Source: Ruegeria aquimaris
GTDB taxonomy: Bacteria; Pseudomonadota; Alphaproteobacteria; Rhodobacterales; Rhodobacteraceae
DNA length: 64,000 nt
Assembly (NCBI RefSeq): GCF_025751555.1
Contig: NZ_JAOWLB010000013.1
Coordinates: 1 to 64,000, forward strand
Direction of reading: 5' to 3'
Part shown: positions 1 to 9,697 of the stretch, piece by piece
Numbering within the stretch: position 1 is the stretch's first letter
Layout of the letters: each line of letters begins with the position of its first letter
Made by a program: the position numbers and the translations under genes
Notes under the pieces: generated by a model
Databases searched by the model: none
Told to the model about the DNA's origin: nothing
What the model saw: the letters and a program-made list of their open reading frames with translations, nothing else

Positions 1-72
1 CTCCGGCGGTAGGGATCGAACCTACGACCAATTGATTAACAGTCAACTGCTCTACCGCTGAGCTACGCCGGA
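1..72 (-). tRNA. tRNA-Asn (GTT), copy 1
   Basis: The minus strand folds as a complete 72-nt cloverleaf. The acceptor stem is TCCGGCG with CGCCGGA, followed by discriminator G, and the T arm is GTAGG-TTCGATC-CCTAC. The anticodon loop CTGTTAA gives anticodon GTT (asparagine). CCA is not encoded. The gene touches the first base of the window, so its 3' flank is not visible. A second, identical tRNA lies 216 bp further on. Confidence 0.97.
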
Positions 73-216
73 ACGGTTCGCGCCGTATAGCAACAGCGAT
101 TCCGGGCGTCCAGAGGGTGCGCGGAAAATTTTGCGAAAATGGCGAGGTCGGGAGCGGCCATGCGGATTGCGCCTGGCACAGCGGCGACAAGGTGACCTGA
201 GAGGTGAGGATTTTGG

Positions 217-288
217 CTCCGGCGGTAGGGATCGAACCTACGACCAATTGATTAACAGTCAACTGCTCTACCGCTGAGCTACGCCGGA
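217..288 (-). tRNA. tRNA-Asn (GTT), copy 2
   Basis: This copy is identical over all 72 bases to the tRNA-Asn at 1-72, with the same GTT anticodon, stems and discriminator G and no encoded CCA. Both copies are on the minus strand. The upstream flank (289-332) matches that of copy 1 with only a few differences, so each copy probably has its own promoter. Confidence 0.97.
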
Positions 289-367
289 ACGGTGCGTGCC
301 CTATAGCAACAGCGATTCCGGGCGTCCAGAGGGGCCGGGCAATTTTTCGGGGAAAAATGCCGATCCC

Positions 368-1285
368 CTATTTCAGACGCTCAAACGTCGCTCCGGCGGC
401 CAGGTCTCCGATGGGTGAAACGCGGGTTTTTCCATAAAGATCAACGAGGTGAGCGAAGACGTTGCGCTCGGCCGCGGGCAGCAGGGCGGCCGGTGTCTCG
501 GTATAGATCCGCTCGGCCAGGCCACGTGCCGTGGCCGCGCCATCCTCCAGCGCCGCCAGGATCGCCGCCTCGCGGCCCAGTCGGTGTTCGATCAGCCAGT
601 CGAGCCGGGCGGCGGGCGTATCCACTGGCGCCCCGTGGCCGGGATGGAACGCGCGCCAGTTGCGGGCGCGCAGCCGGGCACACGCCGCCATAAAATCGGT
701 CAGGTCGCCATCGGGGGGCGAGACCAGCGAACTGGCCCATCCCATCACGTGGTCGGCGGTGAAACAGATGTCCTCCCAGGCCAGCGCGATATGATTGCCC
801 AAATGGCCGGGAGTATGGATCACCTCCAGCGCCCAGCCGTCGCCCGCGATGACCTCGCCATCGGCCACAGTCCGGTCGGGGGTGAACGCGCGGTCGATGC
901 CCTCGCCACCGCCCGCCAGCCCAGCGTCGGCCAGCGCCTGCATCACCGCGCTGCGCCCGGCCTCCGGCCCGCCATAGGCCAGCACCGGCGCGCCGGTGCG
1001 CGCGGCCAGCGGGCGGGCCAGCGGCGAGTGGTCCAGATGCGTATGGGTGACGACGATATGGCTGATGCTCTGTCCCGGCTCCAGCGCCGCCAGAATCGCC
1101 TCCAGATGCGCGGGGCTCTCCGGGCCGGGGTCGATCACCGCCAACTCGCGCGTGCCGACCAGATAGGTGTTGGTGCCGCGATAGGTCATCGGCGAGGGAT
1201 TCGGCGCCACCAGGCGGCGCAGGCCGGGGGCCAGGTCGGCAGCAACACCCACGGGCGGGTCAAAATCGTCGGGCGGGGTCATCAT
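368..1285 (-). CDS. MBL-fold metallo-hydrolase (LACTB2-like)
   Basis: The product is 305 aa. A metallo-beta-lactamase domain fills the N-terminal two thirds, with the metal-binding motif HTHLDH at residues 81-86, a further His in HTPGHLGNH (about 161), Asp in TADH (about 178) and a late His in HPGHG (about 217). The C-terminal 60 or so residues fit the small winged-helix-like tail of LACTB2-type hydrolases, which include ribonucleases and thioesterases. I chose the start at a double ATG (1285/1282), with AGGGAG about 12 bases upstream; the frame stays open much further upstream, but that extension overlaps the divergent kinase gene and looks non-coding. The substrate cannot be read from the sequence. 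Confidence 0.9.
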   Translation of the reverse strand: MMTPPDDFDPPVGVAADLAPGLRRLVAPNPSPMTYRGTNTYLVGTRELAVIDPGPESPAHLEAILAALEPGQSISHIVVTHTHLDHSPLARPLAARTGAPVLAYGGPEAGRSAVMQALADAGLAGGGEGIDRAFTPDRTVADGEVIAGDGWALEVIHTPGHLGNHIALAWEDICFTADHVMGWASSLVSPPDGDLTDFMAACARLRARNWRAFHPGHGAPVDTPAARLDWLIEHRLGREAAILAALEDGAATARGLAERIYTETPAALLPAAERNVFAHLVDLYGKTRVSPIGDLAAGATFERLK

Positions 1286-1327
1286 ATCCGTCTTTTGCTC
1301 CCTCTGGCGGCAGGCTAGGCTTAGCCC

Positions 1328-2656
1328 ATGACCTTCCGTTGGCTCAAACACTATTCTCCGCGCAGCATCTACACGCGGGCGGCGATCATCATCGTGGTGC
1401 CGGTGATCGTCGTACAGATCGTGGTCTCGGTGGTGTTCCTGCAACGCCATCTGGAGGATGTGACCAAGCAGATGACCCTGACCGTGGTGCGCGAGATCGA
1501 GATGATCGCGCGGCAGGCACCCGAGGCGGGCACCCAGGACCACTTTCTGACCACGCTGGCGCCGTTCCTGTCGCCACTGCACATCAACATGCGCTTTATC
1601 GCGACCGAGGAGGTGCCCAAGGCCGATCTGCGGCAATGGACCGATTACACCGGTCGCCAGGTGCTGCGCACGATTCGCAACCGGCTGCCCCAGGTGCTGG
1701 CGGTGGAACTGCCCAACACCCGCCAGGCGCGGCTGTTTATCGACACCGACCTGGGCCCGGTCGAGCTCAGCTTTGACCGCCGCCGGCTGTCGCCGGCCGC
1801 GCCGCATCAGCTGATCGTGACCATGGTGTTCTTCGGCGTGCTGATGACGGCGATTGCGTTCCTCTACATGCGCAACCAGTTGCGCCCGCTCAAACGGCTG
1901 TCGGATGCGGCGCAGGCCTTTGGTCGCGGCCATACCGTGCCCTACAGCCCCTCTGGCGCCATCGAGATTCGCGCCGCTGGCAGCGCCTTTCTGGATATGC
2001 GCGCCCGGATCGAGCGGCACCTCGAACAGCGCACCCTGATGCTGTCCGGGGTCAGCCACGACCTGCGCACGCCCCTGACCCGCCTGAAACTCGGGCTCTC
2101 CATGCTCGATGAAGAGGACGCCGCTCCGCTGTTGCAGGATGTCAGCGAAATGCAGCAGATGCTCGACGCCTTTCTCGATTTCTCGCGCGGGGCATCCGAA
2201 GCGATGCCCGAGCCGGTCGACCCGGGTGAACTGCTGCGCCAGATCGTCGAGGATGCCCAGAGGTCCGGCACCGATGTGCAGCTTGTCGCGACCGAAGGCT
2301 GCGATGCGGGCGAAAAGGTCATGCTCCGCCCCATGGCGCTGCGCCGCGCTGTCGAGAACCTGATCGGTAATGCCCTGCGTTACGGCAACCGGGCCGAGGT
2401 GAGCCTTGCCATGACGTCAAAATTCCTGCGCATCCGGGTCGAGGATGACGGCCCCGGCATTCCGGCGGACAAGCGGGCCGAGGCGATCAAGCCGTTCCAG
2501 CGGCTCGATGCGGCGCGCAATCAGAACAAGGGCGGCGGCGTGGGCCTGGGTCTTGCCATCGTCGCCGATGTCGCGCGCGCCCATGGCGGCGCGCTGCGGC
2601 TGGGCGACAGCGAACGGCTGGGCGGTCTTTGCGCCGATATCGTGATAGGGCGGTAA
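1328..2656 (+). CDS. envZ: EnvZ-like sensor histidine kinase
   Basis: A 442-aa inner-membrane histidine kinase. Transmembrane helix 1 lies at about residues 18-39, a periplasmic loop of about 120 residues follows, and helix 2 is at about 161-181. A HAMP linker comes next, then the H box GVSHDLRTPL with the phosphorylated His at 244. The ATP-binding domain shows an N box (ENLIGNALRYG), DDGPGIP and GVGLGLAI. The order and the H box match the EnvZ family, which phosphorylates OmpR-type regulators. No response regulator gene is adjacent, so its partner must lie outside the window. The gene is divergent from the MBL gene and its stop lies 4 bp before the next tRNA. Confidence 0.88.
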   Translation: MTFRWLKHYSPRSIYTRAAIIIVVPVIVVQIVVSVVFLQRHLEDVTKQMTLTVVREIEMIARQAPEAGTQDHFLTTLAPFLSPLHINMRFIATEEVPKADLRQWTDYTGRQVLRTIRNRLPQVLAVELPNTRQARLFIDTDLGPVELSFDRRRLSPAAPHQLIVTMVFFGVLMTAIAFLYMRNQLRPLKRLSDAAQAFGRGHTVPYSPSGAIEIRAAGSAFLDMRARIERHLEQRTLMLSGVSHDLRTPLTRLKLGLSMLDEEDAAPLLQDVSEMQQMLDAFLDFSRGASEAMPEPVDPGELLRQIVEDAQRSGTDVQLVATEGCDAGEKVMLRPMALRRAVENLIGNALRYGNRAEVSLAMTSKFLRIRVEDDGPGIPADKRAEAIKPFQRLDAARNQNKGGGVGLGLAIVADVARAHGGALRLGDSERLGGLCADIVIGR

Positions 2657-2660
2657 GATC

Positions 2661-2736
2661 TGGTAGGCCTGGCAGGATTTGAACCCGCAACCAAAGCGTT
2701 ATGAGCGCTCTGCTCTAACCGTTGAGCTACAGGCCC
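2661..2736 (-). tRNA. tRNA with CAT anticodon, probably tRNA-Ile2
   Basis: A complete 76-nt cloverleaf on the minus strand with an encoded 3' CCA. The acceptor stem GGGCCTG pairs with CAGGCCT, with a G-U at the first pair. The anticodon loop CTCATAA gives CAT. That anticodon is used by elongator Met and by the lysidine-modified tRNA-Ile that reads AUA. The variable region and the GCTTTGGTTG stretch resemble the isoleucine type more than elongator Met, so I favour tRNA-Ile2, but identity cannot be settled by eye. Confidence 0.9.
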
Positions 2737-2771
2737 GCCTGCCTGTTGGTTAGGCAATGCGGGCCACAGGG

Positions 2772-3695
2772 TCAAGCGGTGATTGTGTCCGCTTCCGCCT
2801 GTGGCGCACGCAGCGCCGCGAACCGCGCCACCGCGTTTTCTATGGTCAGATCACGGCGCCGGTCGGGGGTGTGGCGCGAGGGGTAGACGGCAAACACATC
2901 CTTGATCGGCGGCTGGTATTCCGGCAGCACCAGCTCGAACGTGCCGCTGGCCAGTTGTTCGGCAACCATGAACCGGGGCACCCGGGTATAGCCCGAGCCA
3001 GAGGCGACCGCCCGCATGATCAGATCCGGGTCGTCGGCGGTGAACCCCACCCGCACCGGCGCCGGGTATTCCCGCCCGTCGCGGCGCAGGGGAAAGAACC
3101 CCTTGGTCTGGTCTTCGTGATGCTGGATGAAATCCAGCCGCTTCATGTCTTCGGGCTGGACGGGGCGGCCGACGCGATCCAGATAGGCGGGCGTGGCGAT
3201 CAGCACGGTTTCCACCACCGAGATCTTGCGCCCGAATCCGTCCGTATCGCCCAGCCGCCCGGTGCGGATCGCCAGGTCATAGCCCTCGCGCACCACATCG
3301 ACCAGCCGGTCCTCCAGCCGCATGACGATGTTCAGATCGGGATGGGCGGCGTTCATCTCGATCAGCATCGGCCCGATCACGCTGCGCCCCAGAAAGGAAC
3401 TGACGCTGATGCGGAACGTGCCCGAGACGCTGCTTTCCAGCTGGTCCAGCTCGGCTGTCATCCGGTTATAGCCCGACAGCAGGGTCTGGGCATGTACATA
3501 AACCAGATCGCCCGCCCGGGTGGCATGGATGCCGCGCGCGGTGCGGTGCAGGAGTTGCTGGCCGATCGAGGCCTCCAGCTGCTTGATCTGCTGGCTGACC
3601 GCCGATTGGGTGATGCCGCGCCTGCGGGCGGCCCGGTTCAGGCTGCCCTCGTCGAGCGCGACGGCAAAGGTTTCAAGCAGCGTCAGCCGATCCAT
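2772..3695 (-). CDS. LysR-family transcriptional regulator
   Basis: A 307-aa LysR-type regulator. The N-terminal winged helix-turn-helix spans about residues 5-62 (GSLNRAARRRGITQSAVSQQ region). It is followed by a substrate-binding domain with the usual pattern of a short linker and two alpha/beta lobes. I chose the start at MDRLTLLETF because family members begin a few residues before the HTH, and the upstream in-frame extension has no homology-like character. It is transcribed away from the Tat-signal MBL hydrolase across a 119-bp gap, the classic arrangement for a LysR regulator and its target. The effector is unknown. Confidence 0.93.
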   Translation of the reverse strand: MDRLTLLETFAVALDEGSLNRAARRRGITQSAVSQQIKQLEASIGQQLLHRTARGIHATRAGDLVYVHAQTLLSGYNRMTAELDQLESSVSGTFRISVSSFLGRSVIGPMLIEMNAAHPDLNIVMRLEDRLVDVVREGYDLAIRTGRLGDTDGFGRKISVVETVLIATPAYLDRVGRPVQPEDMKRLDFIQHHEDQTKGFFPLRRDGREYPAPVRVGFTADDPDLIMRAVASGSGYTRVPRFMVAEQLASGTFELVLPEYQPPIKDVFAVYPSRHTPDRRRDLTIENAVARFAALRAPQAEADTITA

Positions 3696-3814
3696 GTCCC
3701 ACCTATAAGCAATGCTGATAACGGATATCGGAGACAGAGGGATATTCCGGGCCATTCCGGCGTCTTACCTCTGCCGCACGGGGAAATGCCCCGGAACAGA
3801 TAGTGGAGTTTCTT

Positions 3815-4771
3815 ATGACAATCAATCGCAGGAGCCTTCTGGCCACATTTGCGGCAGCGCCGGTGCTGACCCTTGGCGGCGTGGCGCAGGCCGCGACCAC
3901 AGGCGCGGGCGCCATCACCCATGGCTTCACCCTGGGCGATGCGCGGGTGACGGTGCTCCTCGACGGGCATCTGCCGGTCGGCACCCAGCTGATCAACGGC
4001 TATGACGAGGCCCGCGCGCAACAGGTGCTGGCGCAGGGCCTGCACCGGATGCAGGACAATGCGCTGACCATCCCGGTCAACGGCTATCTGGTCGAACGTG
4101 CCGGGCGCCGGGTGCTGATCGACACCGGTACCGCCCAGCTGATGGGACCGGGGCTGGGCGCGCTGCATGCGGGGTTGGCGGCGGTTGGGGTCGCTCCTGA
4201 CAGCATCGACACCGTGCTGCTGACCCATATGCATCCCGACCACGCGGGCGGTCTCCTGGCCGCTGACGGCACGGCAGCCTTTGCCAAGGCCGAACTGGTG
4301 GTGGCGCAGCGCGAATGGGATTTCTGGCACGATGAAGCCATCCTGGCCAGCGTGCCCGAGGGCAGTCGCGGCTTCTTCGACATGGCGCGCCGCGCGGTGG
4401 CGCCCTATGCCGACCGTCTCCGCCTGCTGCAAGGCGAGGGTCAGGCGGCGCCCGGTCTTACCGCGCTGGACCTGCCGGGGCATACGCCGGGCCATACCGG
4501 CTTCATGCTGGATGCGGGCGGCGAAGGGTTGTTGTTCTGGGGCGACCTGATCCATTCCACCGCGCTGCAATTTGCCGAGCCGGGCTGGACCATCGCCTTT
4601 GACGACGACCCAGCGCTGACCGTGGCCACCCGCCGCCGGATGCTGGACCGGGCCGTCGCCGACAACCTGCTGGTGACCGGCGCGCATCTCGACTTTCCGG
4701 CGCTGGGTCGGGTGCTGCGGCAGGGCACGACCTATGCCTGGCAGCCCGCGCCCTGGCAATTCGGTCTCTGA
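3815..4771 (+). CDS. MBL-fold hydrolase with Tat-type signal
   Basis: A 318-aa metallo-beta-lactamase-fold enzyme. The N-terminus has twin arginines (NRRSLLATF) followed by a hydrophobic stretch ending near AQA, consistent with export by the Tat pathway to the periplasm. The metal-binding motif HMHPDH is at residues 138-143, and a second His cluster lies in LPGHTPGH. The ATG at 3815 is preceded by GGAG at 3805-3808 with a 6-base gap, which favours it over the GTG at 3803. Related exported MBL proteins include lactonases and quorum-quenching-type enzymes, but the substrate is not determinable here. The divergent LysR gene is its likely regulator. Confidence 0.9.
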   Translation: MTINRRSLLATFAAAPVLTLGGVAQAATTGAGAITHGFTLGDARVTVLLDGHLPVGTQLINGYDEARAQQVLAQGLHRMQDNALTIPVNGYLVERAGRRVLIDTGTAQLMGPGLGALHAGLAAVGVAPDSIDTVLLTHMHPDHAGGLLAADGTAAFAKAELVVAQREWDFWHDEAILASVPEGSRGFFDMARRAVAPYADRLRLLQGEGQAAPGLTALDLPGHTPGHTGFMLDAGGEGLLFWGDLIHSTALQFAEPGWTIAFDDDPALTVATRRRMLDRAVADNLLVTGAHLDFPALGRVLRQGTTYAWQPAPWQFGL

Positions 4772-4888
4772 TGCCCCAGCCCCGAACCCCCAGCCTCGCA
4801 CCCAATGTCGCGGTGCGGGGCGATCCCTGTTCCCTTCCGTTTCGCCTTGCGCTAAAGGCTGCCGCAACGTTTTGGAAGGAGCCAGAGG

Positions 4889-5931
<1,043 letters not shown>

Positions 5932-5935
<4 letters not shown>

Positions 5936-6528
5936 GCCCAAAGCGCGTCGCGATCCTGATTTCGGGCGGCGGGTCGAACATGGTCACGCTGGTCGACAGC
6001 ATGACCGGCGACCATCCGGCGCGTCCCTGCCTGGTGCTCTCGAATGACGCAAACGCGGGCGGGCTGGCCAAGGCCGCCGCGCGCGGTGTGCCCACGGCGG
6101 TGGTCGATCACCGCCCCTTTGGCAAGGACCGTGCCGCGTTCGAGGCGGAACTGATCAAGCTGATCCTCGATGCGGGCGCCGATATCGTCTGCCTGGCCGG
6201 GTTCATGCGGGTGCTCACGGCCGGGTTCACCGACCGCTTTCAGGGTCGGATGCTGAATATCCACCCCTCGCTGCTGCCGAAATACAAGGGGCTGCACACC
6301 CACGCCCGCGCGCTGGCGGCGGGTGACACCGAACATGGCTGCACCGTGCACGAGGTGACTTCGGAACTGGACGATGGCCCGATCCTGGGCCAGGCCCGAG
6401 TCGCCATCGAACCCGGCGACACGCCGGAAACCCTCGCAGCCCGGGTCCTGACCTGGGAACACAAACTCTATCCTGCCGTCCTGCGCCGCTTTGCCGGCGG
6501 TGACCGCCGCCCGGTCTGGTTGCCCTGA
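5932..6528 (+). CDS. purN: Phosphoribosylglycinamide formyltransferase
   Basis: A 198-aa PurN that transfers a formyl group from 10-formyl-THF to GAR. The phosphate-binding ISGGGSN lies at residues 10-16. The catalytic residues are visible as Asn109 and His111 in LNIHPSLLP, plus an Asp in ELDDGPI at about 147-148. The start is a GTG that overlaps the purM stop (GTGA), the only start that gives the family's short N-terminus before [13 protein letters not shown]. Length is normal for the family. Confidence 0.98.
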
Positions 6529-6654
6529 TGTAAACCCAGTGTTGCCGAAAGGGGGTTTGCAGATATTCGGGTATGACCCTAAGGTCGAACAATCCGGGCC
6601 GATCGCAGGGCAGGGATCATACGCAAAGAAAAGCAAGAGCAAGATCATAGCCGA

Positions 6655-7812
6655 ATGAAAACTCTGACCACGACGAAAGACCTGGCCGATTTCTGTGCCG
6701 CCGCCGCAACGCATCCCTATGTCACCGTCGATACCGAATTCCTGCGCGAGCGGACCTATTACTCCAAGCTCTGCCTGATCCAGCTCGCCTATCCCGGCGA
6801 GGACGAGGACAGCGCGGTTCTGGTCGATCCGCTGGCCGAGGGGTTGGAACTGGACCCGCTCTATGACCTCTTCCGCAACGAGGCGGTGGTCAAGGTGTTC
6901 CATGCCGCCCGGCAGGATCTGGAGATCTTCTGGGTCGATGCGGGCGTGTTTCCCAAGCCGCTGTTCGACACCCAGGTCGCCGCGATGGTCTGCGGTTTCG
7001 GCGAACAGGTGGGCTATGAAACGCTGGTGCGCAAGATCTGCCGCCAAGGCGTCGACAAGACCTCGCGCTTCACCGACTGGTCGCGCCGCCCGCTGACGGA
7101 TGCGCAGAAAACCTATGCGCTGGCCGATGTCACCCATCTGCGCCGCATCTACGAACATCTCTCGTCCGAGTTGCAGAAGACAGGCCGTACCCATTGGGTC
7201 GCGGAGGAGTTGCAGACCCTGACCGACCCGGCCATCTACGACATCCAGCCCGAAGAGGCGTGGCGCCGGATCAAGACCCGCACCTCCTCGGGCAAGTTCC
7301 TGGCCGTGGTGCGCGAACTGGCCGCGTTCCGCGAAAGCCACGCCCAGACCAACAACATCCCGCGCAGCCGGGTGTTCAAGGATGACGCACTGATCGAGCT
7401 GGCCTCGACCAAGCCGCGCACCCATGCCGACCTCGGCGGCTCGCGGCTCCTGCTGCGCGAGGCGCGCAAGGGCACCATCGCCGATGGCATCCTCGACGCG
7501 GTCAAGCGCGGGATCGAATGCCCACCCGAAAAGATGCCCAAGGTCGAAAACGGACGCGAGAACCTTCAGGTCAACCCGGCGCTGGCCGATCTCTTGCGGG
7601 TTCTGCTGAAGGCCAAGACCGAAAACGAGGGCGTCGCGGCGAAACTCATCGCCTCCAGCGCCGATCTCGACCTGATCGCGGCGGGCGAGCGCGCGGTTCC
7701 CGCGCTGACCGGCTGGCGGTATGAGGTGTTCGGCGAGGACGCGCTGCGGCTTTGCGACGGCAAGGTGGCGCTGGCCGCCAAGGGCCAGACCATCCGGCTG
7801 ATCCAGCTTTAG
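6655..7812 (+). CDS. rnd: Ribonuclease D
   Basis: A 385-aa 3'-to-5' exoribonuclease that trims tRNA and other structured RNA 3' ends. The DEDD-type exonuclease domain starts with VDTEFLRE (Asp26, Glu28), continues with HAARQDLEIF, and ends with a conserved Tyr/Asp block near KTYALADV. An HRDC-type helical domain follows at about 205-285. Length fits alphaproteobacterial RNase D. It converges on the lipoprotein gene: the two stop codons overlap, so the coding ranges share 4 bases and leave no room for a separate terminator. Confidence 0.96.
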   Translation: MKTLTTTKDLADFCAAAATHPYVTVDTEFLRERTYYSKLCLIQLAYPGEDEDSAVLVDPLAEGLELDPLYDLFRNEAVVKVFHAARQDLEIFWVDAGVFPKPLFDTQVAAMVCGFGEQVGYETLVRKICRQGVDKTSRFTDWSRRPLTDAQKTYALADVTHLRRIYEHLSSELQKTGRTHWVAEELQTLTDPAIYDIQPEEAWRRIKTRTSSGKFLAVVRELAAFRESHAQTNNIPRSRVFKDDALIELASTKPRTHADLGGSRLLLREARKGTIADGILDAVKRGIECPPEKMPKVENGRENLQVNPALADLLRVLLKAKTENEGVAAKLIASSADLDLIAAGERAVPALTGWRYEVFGEDALRLCDGKVALAAKGQTIRLIQL

Positions 7813-8333
7813 CGGCGGCGCGTTTCCAGCGCGCCCTGCTGGCCCTCGACCCGGATCAGCTTGATCCCGGCCAGATCCTTGCGCGTCAGGCTGGCGGCGG
7901 CCCGCACGGTGCGGGTGTTCTCGGCGCCCTGCGGGGTTGCGTCTTCGGGGTAATCGACGCGGAACGTATAGGCCAGGATACCCGCCTTGGCGTTTTCCTC
8001 GCTGACCACCCGGCGAAGCTCGGCGTCAAAGGCGCCCTGGCGATTGGCGATGCCCACCGCATAGACGATGGCGCCGGTGGTGGTCGGCTCGACCTTCAGC
8101 TCGGTCACCCGGGTGATCGGGATGGTGTTGTCCACCGGATCGGGACGGGCGAACAGACCCTTGCCGCCACCGCTGGGAATCAGCGGATTGGCGTCGGCAT
8201 CGGCCGAGGCCGCCACCGGCGCCGGATTCGAGGGGCCGAACCAGTTCGACGGGTTCACCCGCGAGTCGCGCCAGCCGCCACAGGCGCTCAGCATCATCCC
8301 GGCAGTCACAAGAACGGTCAGTGGTTTCAGCAT
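7809..8333 (-). CDS. DUF3576 family lipoprotein
   Basis: About 174 aa. The N-terminus MLKPLTVLVTAGMMLSAC is a lipoprotein signal peptide with a lipobox ending in Cys, so the mature protein is lipid-anchored, probably in the outer membrane. The rest matches the conserved alphaproteobacterial DUF3576 pattern: a block around ITRVTELKVEPTTTG, then a strand-rich region with FDAELRR, and a C-terminal TRKDL-LIRVEG. Function is unknown. An upstream in-frame GTG at 8342 is an alternative start; neither start has a clear ribosome site. Confidence 0.85.
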   Translation of the reverse strand: MLKPLTVLVTAGMMLSACGGWRDSRVNPSNWFGPSNPAPVAASADADANPLIPSGGGKGLFARPDPVDNTIPITRVTELKVEPTTTGAIVYAVGIANRQGAFDAELRRVVSEENAKAGILAYTFRVDYPEDATPQGAENTRTVRAAASLTRKDLAGIKLIRVEGQQGALETRRR

Positions 8334-8478
8334 CTCGCGCACGCGCCCCGTATTGCAATGGTCCTTGACTACCGGTTAGCGCATCCCGGCCGCGTTGAAA
8401 AGCCATGCCGGGGCTGGACAGGCCGCCCCGGGCACCTTAGGTCACAGCAAACCCGCGTGAGCAGAGCAGGAGCGACAG

Positions 8479-8889
8479 ATGGCAAGCCCCGCCTTCGAAG
8501 AGATTGTCGAGGATTTCGAGTTCCTTGACGACTGGGAGGACCGCTATCGCCATGTCATCGAACTGGGCAAGGCGATGGAGCCGCTGGACGAGGCCTTCAA
8601 GGTGCCCGCCAACAAGGTGCATGGCTGCGCCAGCCAGGTCTGGCTGCAACCGGTCATCGACAACGGCAACTTCCGCTTCGACGGCGACAGCGACGCGATG
8701 ATCGTGCGCGGGCTGATCGCGGTGCTCAGGACGCTCTACAACGACACCCCGGTGTCCGGGGTCGGCGCCATCGACGCGCGCGCCGAACTGGGGCGGCTGG
8801 GGCTGCACGATCACCTCTCGGCACAGCGCTCGAACGGGCTGCGCGCGATGATCGAACGGATCCGCGCGGTGGCGGCCGAGGCCGCCTGA
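8479..8889 (+). CDS. sufE: SufE family sulfur acceptor protein
   Basis: A 136-aa SufE-like protein. SufE takes persulfide sulfur from the cysteine desulfurase SufS and passes it to the SUF Fe-S scaffold in the cytoplasm. The key motif HGCASQVWLQ, with the sulfur-accepting Cys, is at about residues 48-57, and the N-terminal region FEEIVEDFEFLDDWEDRY is typical. It stands alone here, away from any visible suf operon, as is common in alphaproteobacteria. The start is supported by GAGCAGGAG about 9 bases upstream. Confidence 0.95.
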   Translation: MASPAFEEIVEDFEFLDDWEDRYRHVIELGKAMEPLDEAFKVPANKVHGCASQVWLQPVIDNGNFRFDGDSDAMIVRGLIAVLRTLYNDTPVSGVGAIDARAELGRLGLHDHLSAQRSNGLRAMIERIRAVAAEAA

Positions 8890-8893
8890 GCGC

Positions 8894-9604
8894 TTACGCG
8901 AGGCCATTCAGACAGGCTTGATCCCGCGCGCGCAGCCGCGCGACATAGTCCCGCAACAACACCACCCGCCGCGGGCGAAAGCTCTCTTGCGTCCTTTCAT
9001 AGCCCTCGATGCGGGTCACGTGAAAGCTGCGGAAATCCTGCCGCTTGCAGCACCAGGCCAGCAGCATCACGCTGCGGTCGTGATAGGACAGCGCCAGCGG
9101 ATAGATGCGGCGTCGGGTGCGCTCCTGTTTCAGGTCGCGATACCCGATCTCCAGCGCCTCTTCGGCCCACATCGCCTCGCGCAGCAGGGTCATGTCGATG
9201 CTGGGGGTCGCGGGCGTGATCAGGCGCTGCGCCATGTTGACCGCATGCATGGCCTGCCGCTGCTGGCGTTCGGGCAGGGTGGCGAGGATCTTGACCAGCG
9301 CGTCACTGGCCGCCTGGGCGAGATCGGCATCGCCGCGCTGGGTCACATCGGCCAGCCCCAGCGTCAGTGCCTCGATCTCGATCCGGGTAAAGGTCTGCGG
9401 CGGCAGGGCGGGGTCCTCGACCATGGTAAAGCCGACCCCCGCTTCGCCCTCGATCCGGGCACCGGCTGCCCGCAGACTGTCGATGTCGCGATAGATCGTG
9501 CGCTCGGACACTTCCATCGCGCTGGCCAACCGCGCGGCGGTCACCGGCGGGCGTAAACCCCGGATCAGGTGCAGAAGGCGGAACAGGCGGTCGGTCTTGG
9601 GCAT
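8894..9604 (-). CDS. YafY-type regulator (HTH + WYL domain)
   Basis: A 236-aa regulator. The N-terminal HTH_11 winged helix covers about residues 5-60 (TDRLFRLL, then VSERTIYRDIDSLRAAG). The C-terminal half is a WYL-type ligand-sensing domain with IGYRDLKQERTRRRIYPLAL and a final arm rich in Arg. I chose the start at MPKTDRLFRLL; the longer open frame upstream runs into the promoter of the neighbour. It is divergent from a glutathione S-transferase gene across 93 bp, and may control it. The stop lies 5 bp beyond the sufE stop on the other strand. Confidence 0.93.
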   Translation of the reverse strand: MPKTDRLFRLLHLIRGLRPPVTAARLASAMEVSERTIYRDIDSLRAAGARIEGEAGVGFTMVEDPALPPQTFTRIEIEALTLGLADVTQRGDADLAQAASDALVKILATLPERQQRQAMHAVNMAQRLITPATPSIDMTLLREAMWAEEALEIGYRDLKQERTRRRIYPLALSYHDRSVMLLAWCCKRQDFRSFHVTRIEGYERTQESFRPRRVVLLRDYVARLRARDQACLNGLA

Positions 9605-9697
9605 GGGGCAGGGTCCGGCAATGCTCCTGACAGGATCTGGCAAGAGGGTATTGGCACTTGGGGGTATCTTCAACCCGACAGATCAAAGGTGATCCAA

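Larger units (their letters stand above)
1..332. repeat. Tandem duplication carrying tRNA-Asn
   Basis: Bases 1-116 and 217-332 are near-identical direct repeats with a period of 216 bp. Each contains the whole tRNA-Asn gene plus about 44 bp of upstream DNA that keeps the string TATAGCAACAGCGATTCC, presumably the shared promoter region. Similarity fades after the CCAGAGG string, and the DNA between the two units is unrelated. This looks like a gene-dosage duplication that kept the promoter. Confidence 0.85.

Noticed and set aside
415..1318. Long open frames opposite the MBL hydrolase gene
   Set aside because: They are antisense to a gene with clear catalytic motifs and have the Arg/Pro/Ala-rich composition of GC-rich shadow frames. 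The same applies to many other long antisense frames in the window.
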